Assembly (NCBI GenBank): GCA_025999455.1
Contig: AP024683.1
Span: 255,501 to 319,500 of the forward strand
Origin: Geminicoccaceae bacterium
GTDB lineage: Bacteria > Pseudomonadota > Alphaproteobacteria > Geminicoccales > Geminicoccaceae
Length of the DNA stretch: 64,000 nucleotides
Direction: 5' to 3'
Shown here: positions 9,600 to 17,790 of the stretch, one piece after another
Numbering within the stretch: the first letter of the stretch is position 1
Layout of the letters: each line of letters starts with the position of its first letter
Notes under the pieces: model-generated
Told to the model about the DNA's origin: nothing
The model's database searches: none
Seen by the model: the letters and a program-made list of their open reading frames with translations, nothing else
Translations under genes and position numbers: made by a program

Positions 9600-10258
9600 G
9601 CTCGATCTTCGTCCACGATGTGGAGCGGCCCCGGCGGATCGGCCTGCCGGAGGCGATCCTCTGCGCGAGCAAAAGCGTCGACCAGCTCGCCCACATCCTG
9701 CGCAGTTTGGCAGCGAAGGGGTCGAAGGCGCTCCTCACCCGGCTGGGCCCGGAGCAGCACGCCGCCCTCGCCGAGGAGCTCCGCAGCCGGATCGACTACG
9801 ATCCGGTTTCGCGCACGGGCTTTTTCGGACCGGTGGAGCCGGCCGCCGGACCGGCCCGCATCGCGGTCGTCACGGGCGGGACCGGCGACCAACGGGTCGC
9901 GGAGGAGGCGGCCCGCACGCTCGCGTTCCACGGCGAGGCGGTCGAGCGCCACTACGATGTGGGGGTGGCGGGGCTCTGGCGACTCCTCGGCCGGCGCGAG
10001 GCGCTCGCGCGCTTTCCGGTGGTGATCGCCTGCGCCGGGATGGAAGGTGCGCTCTTCTCGGTGCTGGGTGGGCTCGTCCCGGGTCTCGTCGTCGCCGTCC
10101 CGGTCTCGGCCGGCTACGGTGTCGCCGAAGCCGGTCGCGCCGCACTCTCGAGCGCGCTCGCGAGCTGCGCGCCCGGGATCGCCGTGGTCAACATCGACAA
10201 CGGCTACGGGGCCGCTTGCGTCGCGCTGCGTGCGCTCCGCGCGGCGGCCGCTCGCTAG
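9596..10258 (+). CDS. larB: LarB, pyridinium-3,5-biscarboxylate mononucleotide synthase
   Basis: About 220 residues. LarB carboxylates and hydrolyses nicotinate adenine dinucleotide as the first step of the nickel-pincer cofactor. The C-terminal half resembles PurE (AIR carboxylase): VVTGGTGDQRVAEEA, then VVIACAGMEGALFSVLGGLVPGLVVAVPVSAGYG, then NIDNGYGA. The N-terminal part (GLPEAILCASKSVDQLAHIL) is the LarB-specific region. The GTG start overlaps the larE stop in GTGA. The stop overlaps the convergent rodA stop in a four-base CTAG. With larA, larC and larE it completes cofactor synthesis and use; no larD channel or nickel transporter is adjacent. Confidence 0.92.
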   Translation: MSSIFVHDVERPRRIGLPEAILCASKSVDQLAHILRSLAAKGSKALLTRLGPEQHAALAEELRSRIDYDPVSRTGFFGPVEPAAGPARIAVVTGGTGDQRVAEEAARTLAFHGEAVERHYDVGVAGLWRLLGRREALARFPVVIACAGMEGALFSVLGGLVPGLVVAVPVSAGYGVAEAGRAALSSALASCAPGIAVVNIDNGYGAACVALRALRAAAAR

Positions 10259-11400
10259 GGATCGGCCGGGAACCGCGGGATCGGCGTGTCCCGGTTGACC
10301 TGCGCGTTGAGCAGGAGGCCGAGCCCGATCATGACCGTGAGCATCGCCGTACCGCCGTAGGAGACGAGCGGCAGGGGCACGCCCACGACCGGGATGAGGC
10401 CGGTCACCATCGCCACGTTGATGACCGCGTAGAGTGTGAAATTGCAGGTCACGCCCGCGGCGAGGAGCCGCGCGAAATGGCTTTCGGCGCGGAGCGCGAT
10501 CGCCGTGCCGGCGAGCGTGATCGCGACCACGAGCGCGAGGACCGCGACCGCGCCCACGAACCCCGCTTCTTCGGCGAGCATGGTGAAGGCGAAGTCGGTA
10601 TGCTTTTCGGGTAGGAAGGAGAGTTGGGCCTGGCTCCCCTGGAGATAGCCTCGACCCCAAAGGCCCCCCGACCCGATCGCGATCTTCGATTGGATGATGT
10701 GATAGCCGGCGCCGAGGGGATCGCTCTCCGGGTCGAGGAAGGTGTAGACGCGCTGCCGCTGATAGTCGTGGAGCTGCGTCCAGGCGATCGGCAGGGCCGC
10801 GGCGGCGAGCGCCCCGGCCGCGAGGAACTTCCAGAGCGCCACCCCACCCAGGAACAGCATCGCCGTGCCGATCATCCCGAGCATCAGGGCCGTGCCGAGG
10901 TCCGGCTGTTTGAGCACGAGGGCAACCGGCAAAAGGATCATCAAGACCGGTGGAACGAGGAACAGGGGCCGCCGGACCTCGTCGAGGTAGGCCGCGTGGA
11001 AATACCGCGCGAGCGCCAGAACCAGTGCCAACTTCATGAGCTCGGAAGGCTGGAGCTGGACGATGCCGAGATCGATCCAGCGCTGCGCACCTTTGTTGAT
11101 CTCGCCGACGATCTCGACCGCGACGAGCAAGAGGAGAACGACACCGTAAATCGGATAGGAAATCTTGAAGAGTTTTTTGATGTCGACGAGCGCGATCACC
11201 ATCGCGAGCCCGGTCATGGTGGCGAGCCGGATGCCGTGGCGCAGCGCCCAGGGCGTGTGCGATCCGCCGGCTGCGGAATAGAGGAGCGCGTAGCCGACCA
11301 GACCGAGCAGGAGCACGAGTGCGACGAGCGGCCAGGCGAGCCGGGCGAGCTTCTCGCCGACCGAGAGGGGGGCGGCGCGGACGAAACCTGCCTCGGCCAT
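10255..11400 (-). CDS. rodA: RodA, SEDS-family peptidoglycan glycosyltransferase
   Basis: A 381-residue polytopic membrane protein of the SEDS family, which polymerises peptidoglycan in the lateral wall together with PBP2 (mrdA, immediately upstream). About ten hydrophobic segments are visible. Diagnostic segments include INKGAQRWIDLG...QPSELMKLALVLALARY, KQPDLGTALM, LPEKHTDFAFTMLAEEAGFVG and the C-terminal PLVSYGGTAML. The start ATG at 11400 shares its first base with the mrdA stop, so the pair is tightly coupled. It ends convergently on larB with a four-base overlap. Confidence 0.96.
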   Translation of the reverse strand: MAEAGFVRAAPLSVGEKLARLAWPLVALVLLLGLVGYALLYSAAGGSHTPWALRHGIRLATMTGLAMVIALVDIKKLFKISYPIYGVVLLLLVAVEIVGEINKGAQRWIDLGIVQLQPSELMKLALVLALARYFHAAYLDEVRRPLFLVPPVLMILLPVALVLKQPDLGTALMLGMIGTAMLFLGGVALWKFLAAGALAAAALPIAWTQLHDYQRQRVYTFLDPESDPLGAGYHIIQSKIAIGSGGLWGRGYLQGSQAQLSFLPEKHTDFAFTMLAEEAGFVGAVAVLALVVAITLAGTAIALRAESHFARLLAAGVTCNFTLYAVINVAMVTGLIPVVGVPLPLVSYGGTAMLTVMIGLGLLLNAQVNRDTPIPRFPADP

Positions 11401-13277
11401 CAGCGGCGCTCCGCGACGTCGAGCCGACCGGGCACGGGTGACGGGGGCCCGGGCTGCAGCCGTAAGGCCTCCACCATGATGTCGCGCGCGACGGGTGCTG
11501 CGGCTTTGGCCCCGCTTTCGCCGTGCTCGATGATGACCGCCACGGCGTAACGCGGCCGATCGTGCGGGGCGTAGGCCACGAAGAGGGCGTGATCGCGCTC
11601 CTCGCGCGGCCGATCCTTGCGCTTGTGCGCACCGGTCGCGCGCTCGGCCTTGGTGATCCGGCGGACCTGCGAGGTCCCGGTCTTGCCGCTCATGAACACC
11701 CCCGGCAGAGGCAACGCGCTCGCTTTGGCGGTACCGCGCGGACCGTTCACGACCTCGAACATGCCCTTGAGCACGAGCTCGAGGTTGGCGCGGTTGAAGC
11801 CCAGGGAAGGGGCCGGGTGGCCTCTGCCCTCGCTCACGTGTGCGTGCGGCCCGCGCACGATCCAGGGATGGACCTCCCGGCCGCCGTTGCAGAGCCGCGC
11901 CGTCATGACGGCGAGCTGCAAGGGTGTGGCGCTCACGAAGCCTTGGCCGATGCCGCAGACCAGCGTTTCGCCCTTCTGCCAAGGCTGGCCCAACCGCTCG
12001 CGTTTCCAGCGGCTGTCCGGCACGAGCCCCGGCTTTTCGCCCGGCAGATCGATCCCGAGCGGAGAACCGAAGCCGAAGCGGCGCGCCGTGGCGGCGAGCG
12101 CGTCGATGCCGACCCGTCGCGCGAGTTCGTAGAAATACACGTCGCAGGACTGGGCGAGGGCCTGCACGAGCCCGATCCGGCCGTGCCCGTGCGATTTCCA
12201 ACAATGGAAGCGGGCGTTGCCGAGGCTCATGAACCCGGGGCAGAAGACCTCGGTCGTGGGTGTTGCGAGACCTGCCTCGAGGGCCGCCATCGCGGTGACC
12301 ATCTTGAAGGTCGAGCCCGGCGGGTATTGGCCCCGGATGCACTTGTTCACGAGTGGATAGCGCGGATCGTCGGCGAGCTGACGCCAAAGAGCGGCCGAGA
12401 GCCCGCCTGCGAAAGCGCCGGGATCGTAGGTCGGCACCGAGGCCATGGCGAGCACCGCACCGGTCGTGACCTCGAGCACGACGGCCGCGGCCGCCTCCTG
12501 GTCGGCCAGTCGCTCCATGCAATAACGTTGGAGATCGAGATCGATCGAAAGCTGGAGATCCGCGCCTTCTTCCCCTTCCTTCCGGTCGATTTCCCGGATC
12601 TCGCGGCCGATCACGTTGACTTCGACCCGCGACAGTCCGGCCCGGCCGCGAAGCTCGCGATCGTAGGCCCGCTCGATCCCGCTCTTGCCGATCCGGAAAT
12701 CGGGGAGTTTCAGGAGGGGATCGGGGTCACGCTCGACCTCCGGTGGGGCGACCGGACCCACGTAGCCGACCACGTGGGCGGTGACGGCACCGTGCGGGTA
12801 TTGGCGGAGCAGACCGGAATCGAGGAGCACGCCCGGCAATTCGGGGCCGCGCACGGCGATCCGCGCGACCTCGTCCCACGAGAGGTCTTCGCGCACCGTG
12901 ATCGGCACGAAGGGGCGGTGGAGCTTGGCGATCTGCAGGACCTCCTCGATCCTCCTGGAATCGAGGGCGATGATTTCGGCGAGGGCTTCGAGCACGCGCC
13001 GCAGGTCGCGAGCCTGCTCGCGCACCACCCGTACTCGATAGGTCGGCGCGTTGATCGCGAGCGGCCGGCCGTGGCGATCGGTGATCACGCCGCGCGGCGG
13101 AACCGTCAGACGTTGGTTGATGCGGTTGTCGTCGGCGAGCAGCTGATAGGTCGCGCCGTCACGCAGCTGGAGTTGCCAGAGCCGGGCGGCGAGACCGCCG
13201 AACAGCGCGACCTGCAGCCCGCCGAGCAGCAGGGTGCGCCGGCGGAAGCAGCGGTTGCGGTCAGCTTCCTGGTACAT
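11400..13277 (-). CDS. mrdA: PBP2, peptidoglycan transpeptidase
   Basis: About 625 residues, a class B penicillin-binding protein that crosslinks lateral-wall peptidoglycan as the partner of RodA. An N-terminal signal anchor (TLLLGGLQVALFGGLAARLWQLQL) is followed by the dimerisation domain and the transpeptidase domain. The nucleophile Ser322 sits in PGSTFKM (SxxK), the SxN-equivalent is in SCDVYFY, and KTG is in SGKTGTSQ. Its start lies inside the end of mreD (17-base overlap) and its stop touches the rodA start. Confidence 0.95.
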   Translation of the reverse strand: MYQEADRNRCFRRRTLLLGGLQVALFGGLAARLWQLQLRDGATYQLLADDNRINQRLTVPPRGVITDRHGRPLAINAPTYRVRVVREQARDLRRVLEALAEIIALDSRRIEEVLQIAKLHRPFVPITVREDLSWDEVARIAVRGPELPGVLLDSGLLRQYPHGAVTAHVVGYVGPVAPPEVERDPDPLLKLPDFRIGKSGIERAYDRELRGRAGLSRVEVNVIGREIREIDRKEGEEGADLQLSIDLDLQRYCMERLADQEAAAAVVLEVTTGAVLAMASVPTYDPGAFAGGLSAALWRQLADDPRYPLVNKCIRGQYPPGSTFKMVTAMAALEAGLATPTTEVFCPGFMSLGNARFHCWKSHGHGRIGLVQALAQSCDVYFYELARRVGIDALAATARRFGFGSPLGIDLPGEKPGLVPDSRWKRERLGQPWQKGETLVCGIGQGFVSATPLQLAVMTARLCNGGREVHPWIVRGPHAHVSEGRGHPAPSLGFNRANLELVLKGMFEVVNGPRGTAKASALPLPGVFMSGKTGTSQVRRITKAERATGAHKRKDRPREERDHALFVAYAPHDRPRYAVAVIIEHGESGAKAAAPVARDIMVEALRLQPGPPSPVPGRLDVAERR

Positions 13278-13791
13278 GCCCCGCCCGCGGCAGGAGTCGG
13301 CCGACCGGCGCCAGGAGCACCACGATCAGTGGATAGACGGCCCAACTCAACAGAGCTTCCAAGAGGAAGGCTCGGACCGGCACCGGCTGCATCCAAACGA
13401 GCGCCGCCAACAGCCAGCGCCAGAGACCCACGACTGCGACGATCGGGAAGAAGAGGAGCCAAGCGAGCGGCAGCGAGCGCTGCAGAAGGCCGCGCGGTAC
13501 GCGGCGGAGGAGCGCCGGCACGAGCAGGAAGCTCGAGGCGTGCAGGCCGAGCGGAAGGTGGCCGGCGAGATCGCGCACGAGGCCGAGAAGGAAAGTCGAA
13601 CCGGGCGTGAAGAGATCCGGTCGATGCACCGTCCAATGGTAGACGACGACGAGCGTGACGAGCGGCGCCGCCGACTGGGGGGCCGCCGAAGGAAGTGGCA
13701 AGAGGTCGAGGACGACGGCCACGAGCGCGCTCGCGAAGACCAGCGAGCGACGCGCCGCGAGGTCGAGCCGGGAGAGGCCCGTCTCGCTCAT
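13261..13791 (-). CDS. mreD: MreD, rod-shape-determining membrane protein
   Basis: A 176-residue hydrophobic protein with about five membrane segments (for example SLVFASALVAVVLDLLPLP and PLAWLLFFPIVAVVGLWRWLLAAL). MreD is part of the elongasome linking cytoplasmic MreB with MreC, RodA and PBP2. The sequence is weakly conserved in this family, so identity rests on size, topology (FTPGSTFLLGLVRDLAGHLPLG is MreD-like) and position between mreC and mrdA. It overlaps mreC by four bases and mrdA by 17. Confidence 0.88.
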   Translation of the reverse strand: MSETGLSRLDLAARRSLVFASALVAVVLDLLPLPSAAPQSAAPLVTLVVVYHWTVHRPDLFTPGSTFLLGLVRDLAGHLPLGLHASSFLLVPALLRRVPRGLLQRSLPLAWLLFFPIVAVVGLWRWLLAALVWMQPVPVRAFLLEALLSWAVYPLIVVLLAPVGRLLPRAGHVPGS

Positions 13792-14699
13792 CGCCCCGAC
13801 CGTTCGGCCGCCCGGATCGGCTCGGGCACCGCCTCACTCGTGGGAAGGCGACCGTCCGGCGTGGGCACCGGATCGCTCTCGAGTACCGTCACGTGATCGA
13901 GCCGATCCCAATCGACCAGAGGACGCACCAGAACGCGGCGATCGTCGACGTGCACGATCTCACCGACCGGCAGCCCGGGCGGCAGGAGACCGCCGCGACC
14001 CGAGGTCAAGACCCGGTCGCCGACCGCGACGGAGGGGTTCATCGGCAGGAAGCGGAGTTCGGCGAGCGGACCGTTGCGCCCTTCGAGGATCGCCTGATCG
14101 CGCGAGCGCTCGACGAGGACGGGGATCCGCGAGTTGAAATCGGTGATCAGGAGAACCCGGGCGCTGCGTTCACCGACCTCGACGATCCGGCCGACCATGC
14201 CGTAGGCGTCGACCACTGCCATGCCCTTCTCGAGGCCCCGGTCACGCCCCGCATCGATCAACCGCGTCTGAACGAACGGGCCGCCCGGGTCGGCCACGAT
14301 CCGCACCGTCGTCCGCCGCCGTGTGCCGGTCACGGGCGGCATCTTGAGCGCCTCGCGCAAGGCGGCGTTCTGGACGGCGAGTCGGATCGCCTCGTTCTGC
14401 CAATGGACCAGGCGGCGGTTCTCTTCGCGCAGCCGGGCGTTTTCTTCTTCGAGGGCGAGCAACGAGCCGATCGCCTCGCTGGCCCGCCGTACGAACGCGA
14501 GGGGTGCGGCCGGCCAGCTCGTGATCCCGGCCACGAGGTCGGCGGCGCGCTCGGAGAGATAGGCGAAGATCTCGAGATCGGCCTTGGTGAGCACGATCAG
14601 GCCGATCGCCGTGGCGGAGAGCGCGCCGATCGACCGCCGGGCGAGCGCCGAGCGCAGGGCCGCGAGGGTTCCACCACGCTCGCGTGGGCGCGCGTTCAT
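13788..14699 (-). CDS. mreC: MreC, rod-shape-determining protein
   Basis: A 303-residue bitopic protein: a short basic cytoplasmic N-terminus, one membrane segment near residues 22-42, then a coiled-coil rich in Leu, Glu and Arg (about residues 75-120, LALEEENARLREENRRL), and the periplasmic beta domain with LITDFNSRIPVLVERS...AILEGRN and GDRVLTSGRGGLLPPGLPVGEI, both typical of MreC. It scaffolds the elongasome by contacting PBP2. It starts about 34 bases after the mreB stop and overlaps mreD by four bases. Confidence 0.95.
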   Translation of the reverse strand: MNARPRERGGTLAALRSALARRSIGALSATAIGLIVLTKADLEIFAYLSERAADLVAGITSWPAAPLAFVRRASEAIGSLLALEEENARLREENRRLVHWQNEAIRLAVQNAALREALKMPPVTGTRRRTTVRIVADPGGPFVQTRLIDAGRDRGLEKGMAVVDAYGMVGRIVEVGERSARVLLITDFNSRIPVLVERSRDQAILEGRNGPLAELRFLPMNPSVAVGDRVLTSGRGGLLPPGLPVGEIVHVDDRRVLVRPLVDWDRLDHVTVLESDPVPTPDGRLPTSEAVPEPIRAAERSGR

Positions 14700-14733
14700 C
14701 GGGACCTGCCCGCCGCGACCGGCGCGCCGCCGC

Positions 14734-15843
<1,110 letters not shown>

Positions 15844-17430
15844 TCAGGCCGAGAGGGCCGCGGGCGCACTCCTAGCACGTTTGGTTAAGAGCTTGTTTAA
15901 CGCCGCCACGTAGGCGCGGCAGGAGGCGACCATCGTGTCGGTGTCGGCGGCTTGGCCGTTGACCGACTTGCCGCCCTCCTCGAGGCGCACCGTGACGACG
16001 GCCTGAGCATCGGTGCCCTCGGTCACGGCGTTGATTTGGAACAGCGGCAGCTGCGCCTGATGCGGCACGATGGCGCGGATCGCCTTGAAGATCGCGTCGA
16101 CCGGGCCGTCACCCACGGCCTCGGCACGCCGTTCGACGCCGTCCACCTCGAGGACGAGGTCGGCCTGCGGGCGGACACGGGTCCCGCAGCGCACCTCGAG
16201 GCTCACGAGGCGGACCCGTTGATCCTCGCTTTGGATCTGATCGTCGACGAGGGCGATCAAGTCCTCGTCGAAGATCTCCTTCTTGCGGTCGGCCAGCTGT
16301 TTGAACCGGACGAACGCATCTTCGAGCGCGTTCTCACCGAGCTCGTAACCCAGTTCGGCGAGCTTTTTCCGGAACGCGTGGCGACCGGAATGCTTGCCCA
16401 AGACGAGGGTCGATTTGACGAGCCCGACATCTTCGGGCCGCATGATCTCGTAGGTGCCGGCATGCTTGAGCATGCCGTCCTGGTGGATACCGCTCTCGTG
16501 CGCGAAGGCGTTCGCACCGACGATCGCCTTGTTGGGCTGAACGTTGAAGCCGGTGATCGCCGAGACGAGGCGCGACGCCTTCATGATGTCGCGCGTGACG
16601 ATCCTGTTGTGGAACGGCAACATGTCGTGGCGGGTGCGGATCGCCATGACGATCTCTTCGAGCGCGGCGTTGCCGGCCCGCTCGCCGATCCCGTTGATCG
16701 TGCACTCGATCTGCCGGGCGCCGGCCTTGACGGCCAAGAGGCTGTTGGCGACGGCGAGGCCCAGATCGTTGTGGCAGTGCACCGACAAGACCGCCTTGTC
16801 GATGTTGGGCACGTTGTTCTTGATGGCGCGGATGAGGTCGGCGAACTCTTCCGGATAGGCGTAGCCGACCGTATCCGGGATGTTGATCGTGGTGGCGCCG
16901 GCTCGGATCGCGCTCTCGATGCAGCGGAACAAGAAATCCCGCTCGGTGCGCGAGCCGTCTTCGGCCGACCATTCGACGTCGTCGGTGTAGCGACGGGCCC
17001 GGGTCACACTCTCGATCACCCGCCGATGGACCTCTTCCGGGTCCATCTGCAGCTTGTATTTCATGTGCAGCGGGCTGGTCGAGATGAAGGTGTGGATCCG
17101 CCGGCGTTCGGCCGGAGCGAGCGCTTCCGCGGCGCGATCGATGTCGGCGGCCGAGGCGCGGGCCAAGCCGCAGACCACGCTCCCCTTCACCTTGCGGGCG
17201 ATCGCTTGGACGGCCTGGAAATCGCCCTCCGAGGCGATCGGGAAGCCGGCCTCGATGACGTCGACCCCCATCCCTTCCAGGACCTCGGCGACCTTGAGCT
17301 TCTCCTCGACGGTCATCGAACAGCCGGGCGACTGCTCGCCGTCGCGCAAGGTCGTGTCGAAGATGATGACGCGCTCGCCCTGCGCAGCCTCGCTCGCCTG
17401 CTGGGCCAACTCTCGGATCGGATCGGACAT
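15844..17430 (-). CDS. leuA: 2-Isopropylmalate synthase
   Basis: 528 residues. LeuA condenses acetyl-CoA with 2-oxoisovalerate, the committed step of leucine synthesis. The TIM-barrel part carries IIFDTTLRDGEQSPGCSM (Arg and Asp at the active site and metal) and VHCHNDLG (the HxH metal ligands), with GERAGNAALEEIVM. The C-terminal third is the leucine-binding regulatory domain (AQAVVTVRLEEGGKSVNGQAADTD), so feedback inhibition is expected. A GAGGAG ribosome site precedes the ATG at 17430. The leader upstream is unusually structured (see the entries at 17437-17685 and 17470-17512). Confidence 0.97.
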   Translation of the reverse strand: MSDPIRELAQQASEAAQGERVIIFDTTLRDGEQSPGCSMTVEEKLKVAEVLEGMGVDVIEAGFPIASEGDFQAVQAIARKVKGSVVCGLARASAADIDRAAEALAPAERRRIHTFISTSPLHMKYKLQMDPEEVHRRVIESVTRARRYTDDVEWSAEDGSRTERDFLFRCIESAIRAGATTINIPDTVGYAYPEEFADLIRAIKNNVPNIDKAVLSVHCHNDLGLAVANSLLAVKAGARQIECTINGIGERAGNAALEEIVMAIRTRHDMLPFHNRIVTRDIMKASRLVSAITGFNVQPNKAIVGANAFAHESGIHQDGMLKHAGTYEIMRPEDVGLVKSTLVLGKHSGRHAFRKKLAELGYELGENALEDAFVRFKQLADRKKEIFDEDLIALVDDQIQSEDQRVRLVSLEVRCGTRVRPQADLVLEVDGVERRAEAVGDGPVDAIFKAIRAIVPHQAQLPLFQINAVTEGTDAQAVVTVRLEEGGKSVNGQAADTDTMVASCRAYVAALNKLLTKRARSAPAALSA

Positions 17431-17436
17431 GACGGC

Positions 17437-17685
17437 TCACTCCTCGGACGTGACGATACTCGCGACTCGACCCCTGAACGCCGGCCGGTCACCCGGCCCA
17501 CCGCTCAGGGGTTGGTAAGTCGCAGCCCGAGGCGAAGCACCGCGATCGGCACGATGGACGACGCGACGCGGCCGGCGGTCTCGCACCGCCTCTCGCCCGT
17601 CCCTGCGTCGAACGGCACCGTCACCGGTCGCAACGAGATCTCCATCCCGACCGGCGGCCGGGCACGCGCCCCGCACCGCCGTCAT
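17437..17685 (-). CDS. Possible small ORF in the leuA leader (doubtful)
   Basis: An 82-codon frame starting at an ATG five bases after a very good Shine-Dalgarno sequence (AAAAGGAG, complement of 17692-17699) and stopping six bases before the leuA ATG. The leuA ribosome site lies in its last codons, so translation would be coupled. Against it: the peptide is rich in Arg, Gly, Ala and Asp, as expected of GC-rich non-coding DNA, resembles no family I know, and has no leucine run, so it is not a classical attenuation leader peptide. It spans the leader hairpin, so ribosomes translating it would open that hairpin. Confidence 0.3.
   Translation of the reverse strand: MTAVRGACPAAGRDGDLVATGDGAVRRRDGREAVRDRRPRRVVHRADRGASPRAATYQPLSGGPGDRPAFRGRVASIVTSEE
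17470..17512 (-). promoter_or_regulatory. Stem-loop in the leuA leader
   Basis: A two-part hairpin about 40 bases upstream of leuA. The outer stem pairs ACCCCTGAGCG (from 17512 downward) with CGTTCAGGGGT (ending at 17470) over 11 bp with one G-U. An inner 6-bp GGCCGG/CCGGCC stem is closed by a GTGA loop. No U-run follows on the leuA strand, so it is not an intrinsic terminator as it stands. It may be an RNA control or stability element for leuA; the outer stem is long for chance even at this GC content. The rest of the 360-base leuA-priA interval shows nothing beyond this and the small frame. Confidence 0.5.
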
Positions 17686-17790
17686 CGTGCTCCTTTTGAA
17701 GATCGCCGATTCCGGCGCGTTTTGTAAAGACCGCCCGTTGGCAGCGGTGGCCGCGGCGCGGCGCTTCTCGATCCGGTGGGCGTTCGAAGG

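Noticed and set aside
17437-17685. Classical leucine attenuator leader peptide for leuA
   Set aside because: The frame has no leucine run and the hairpin lacks a U-run, so the standard mechanism does not apply.
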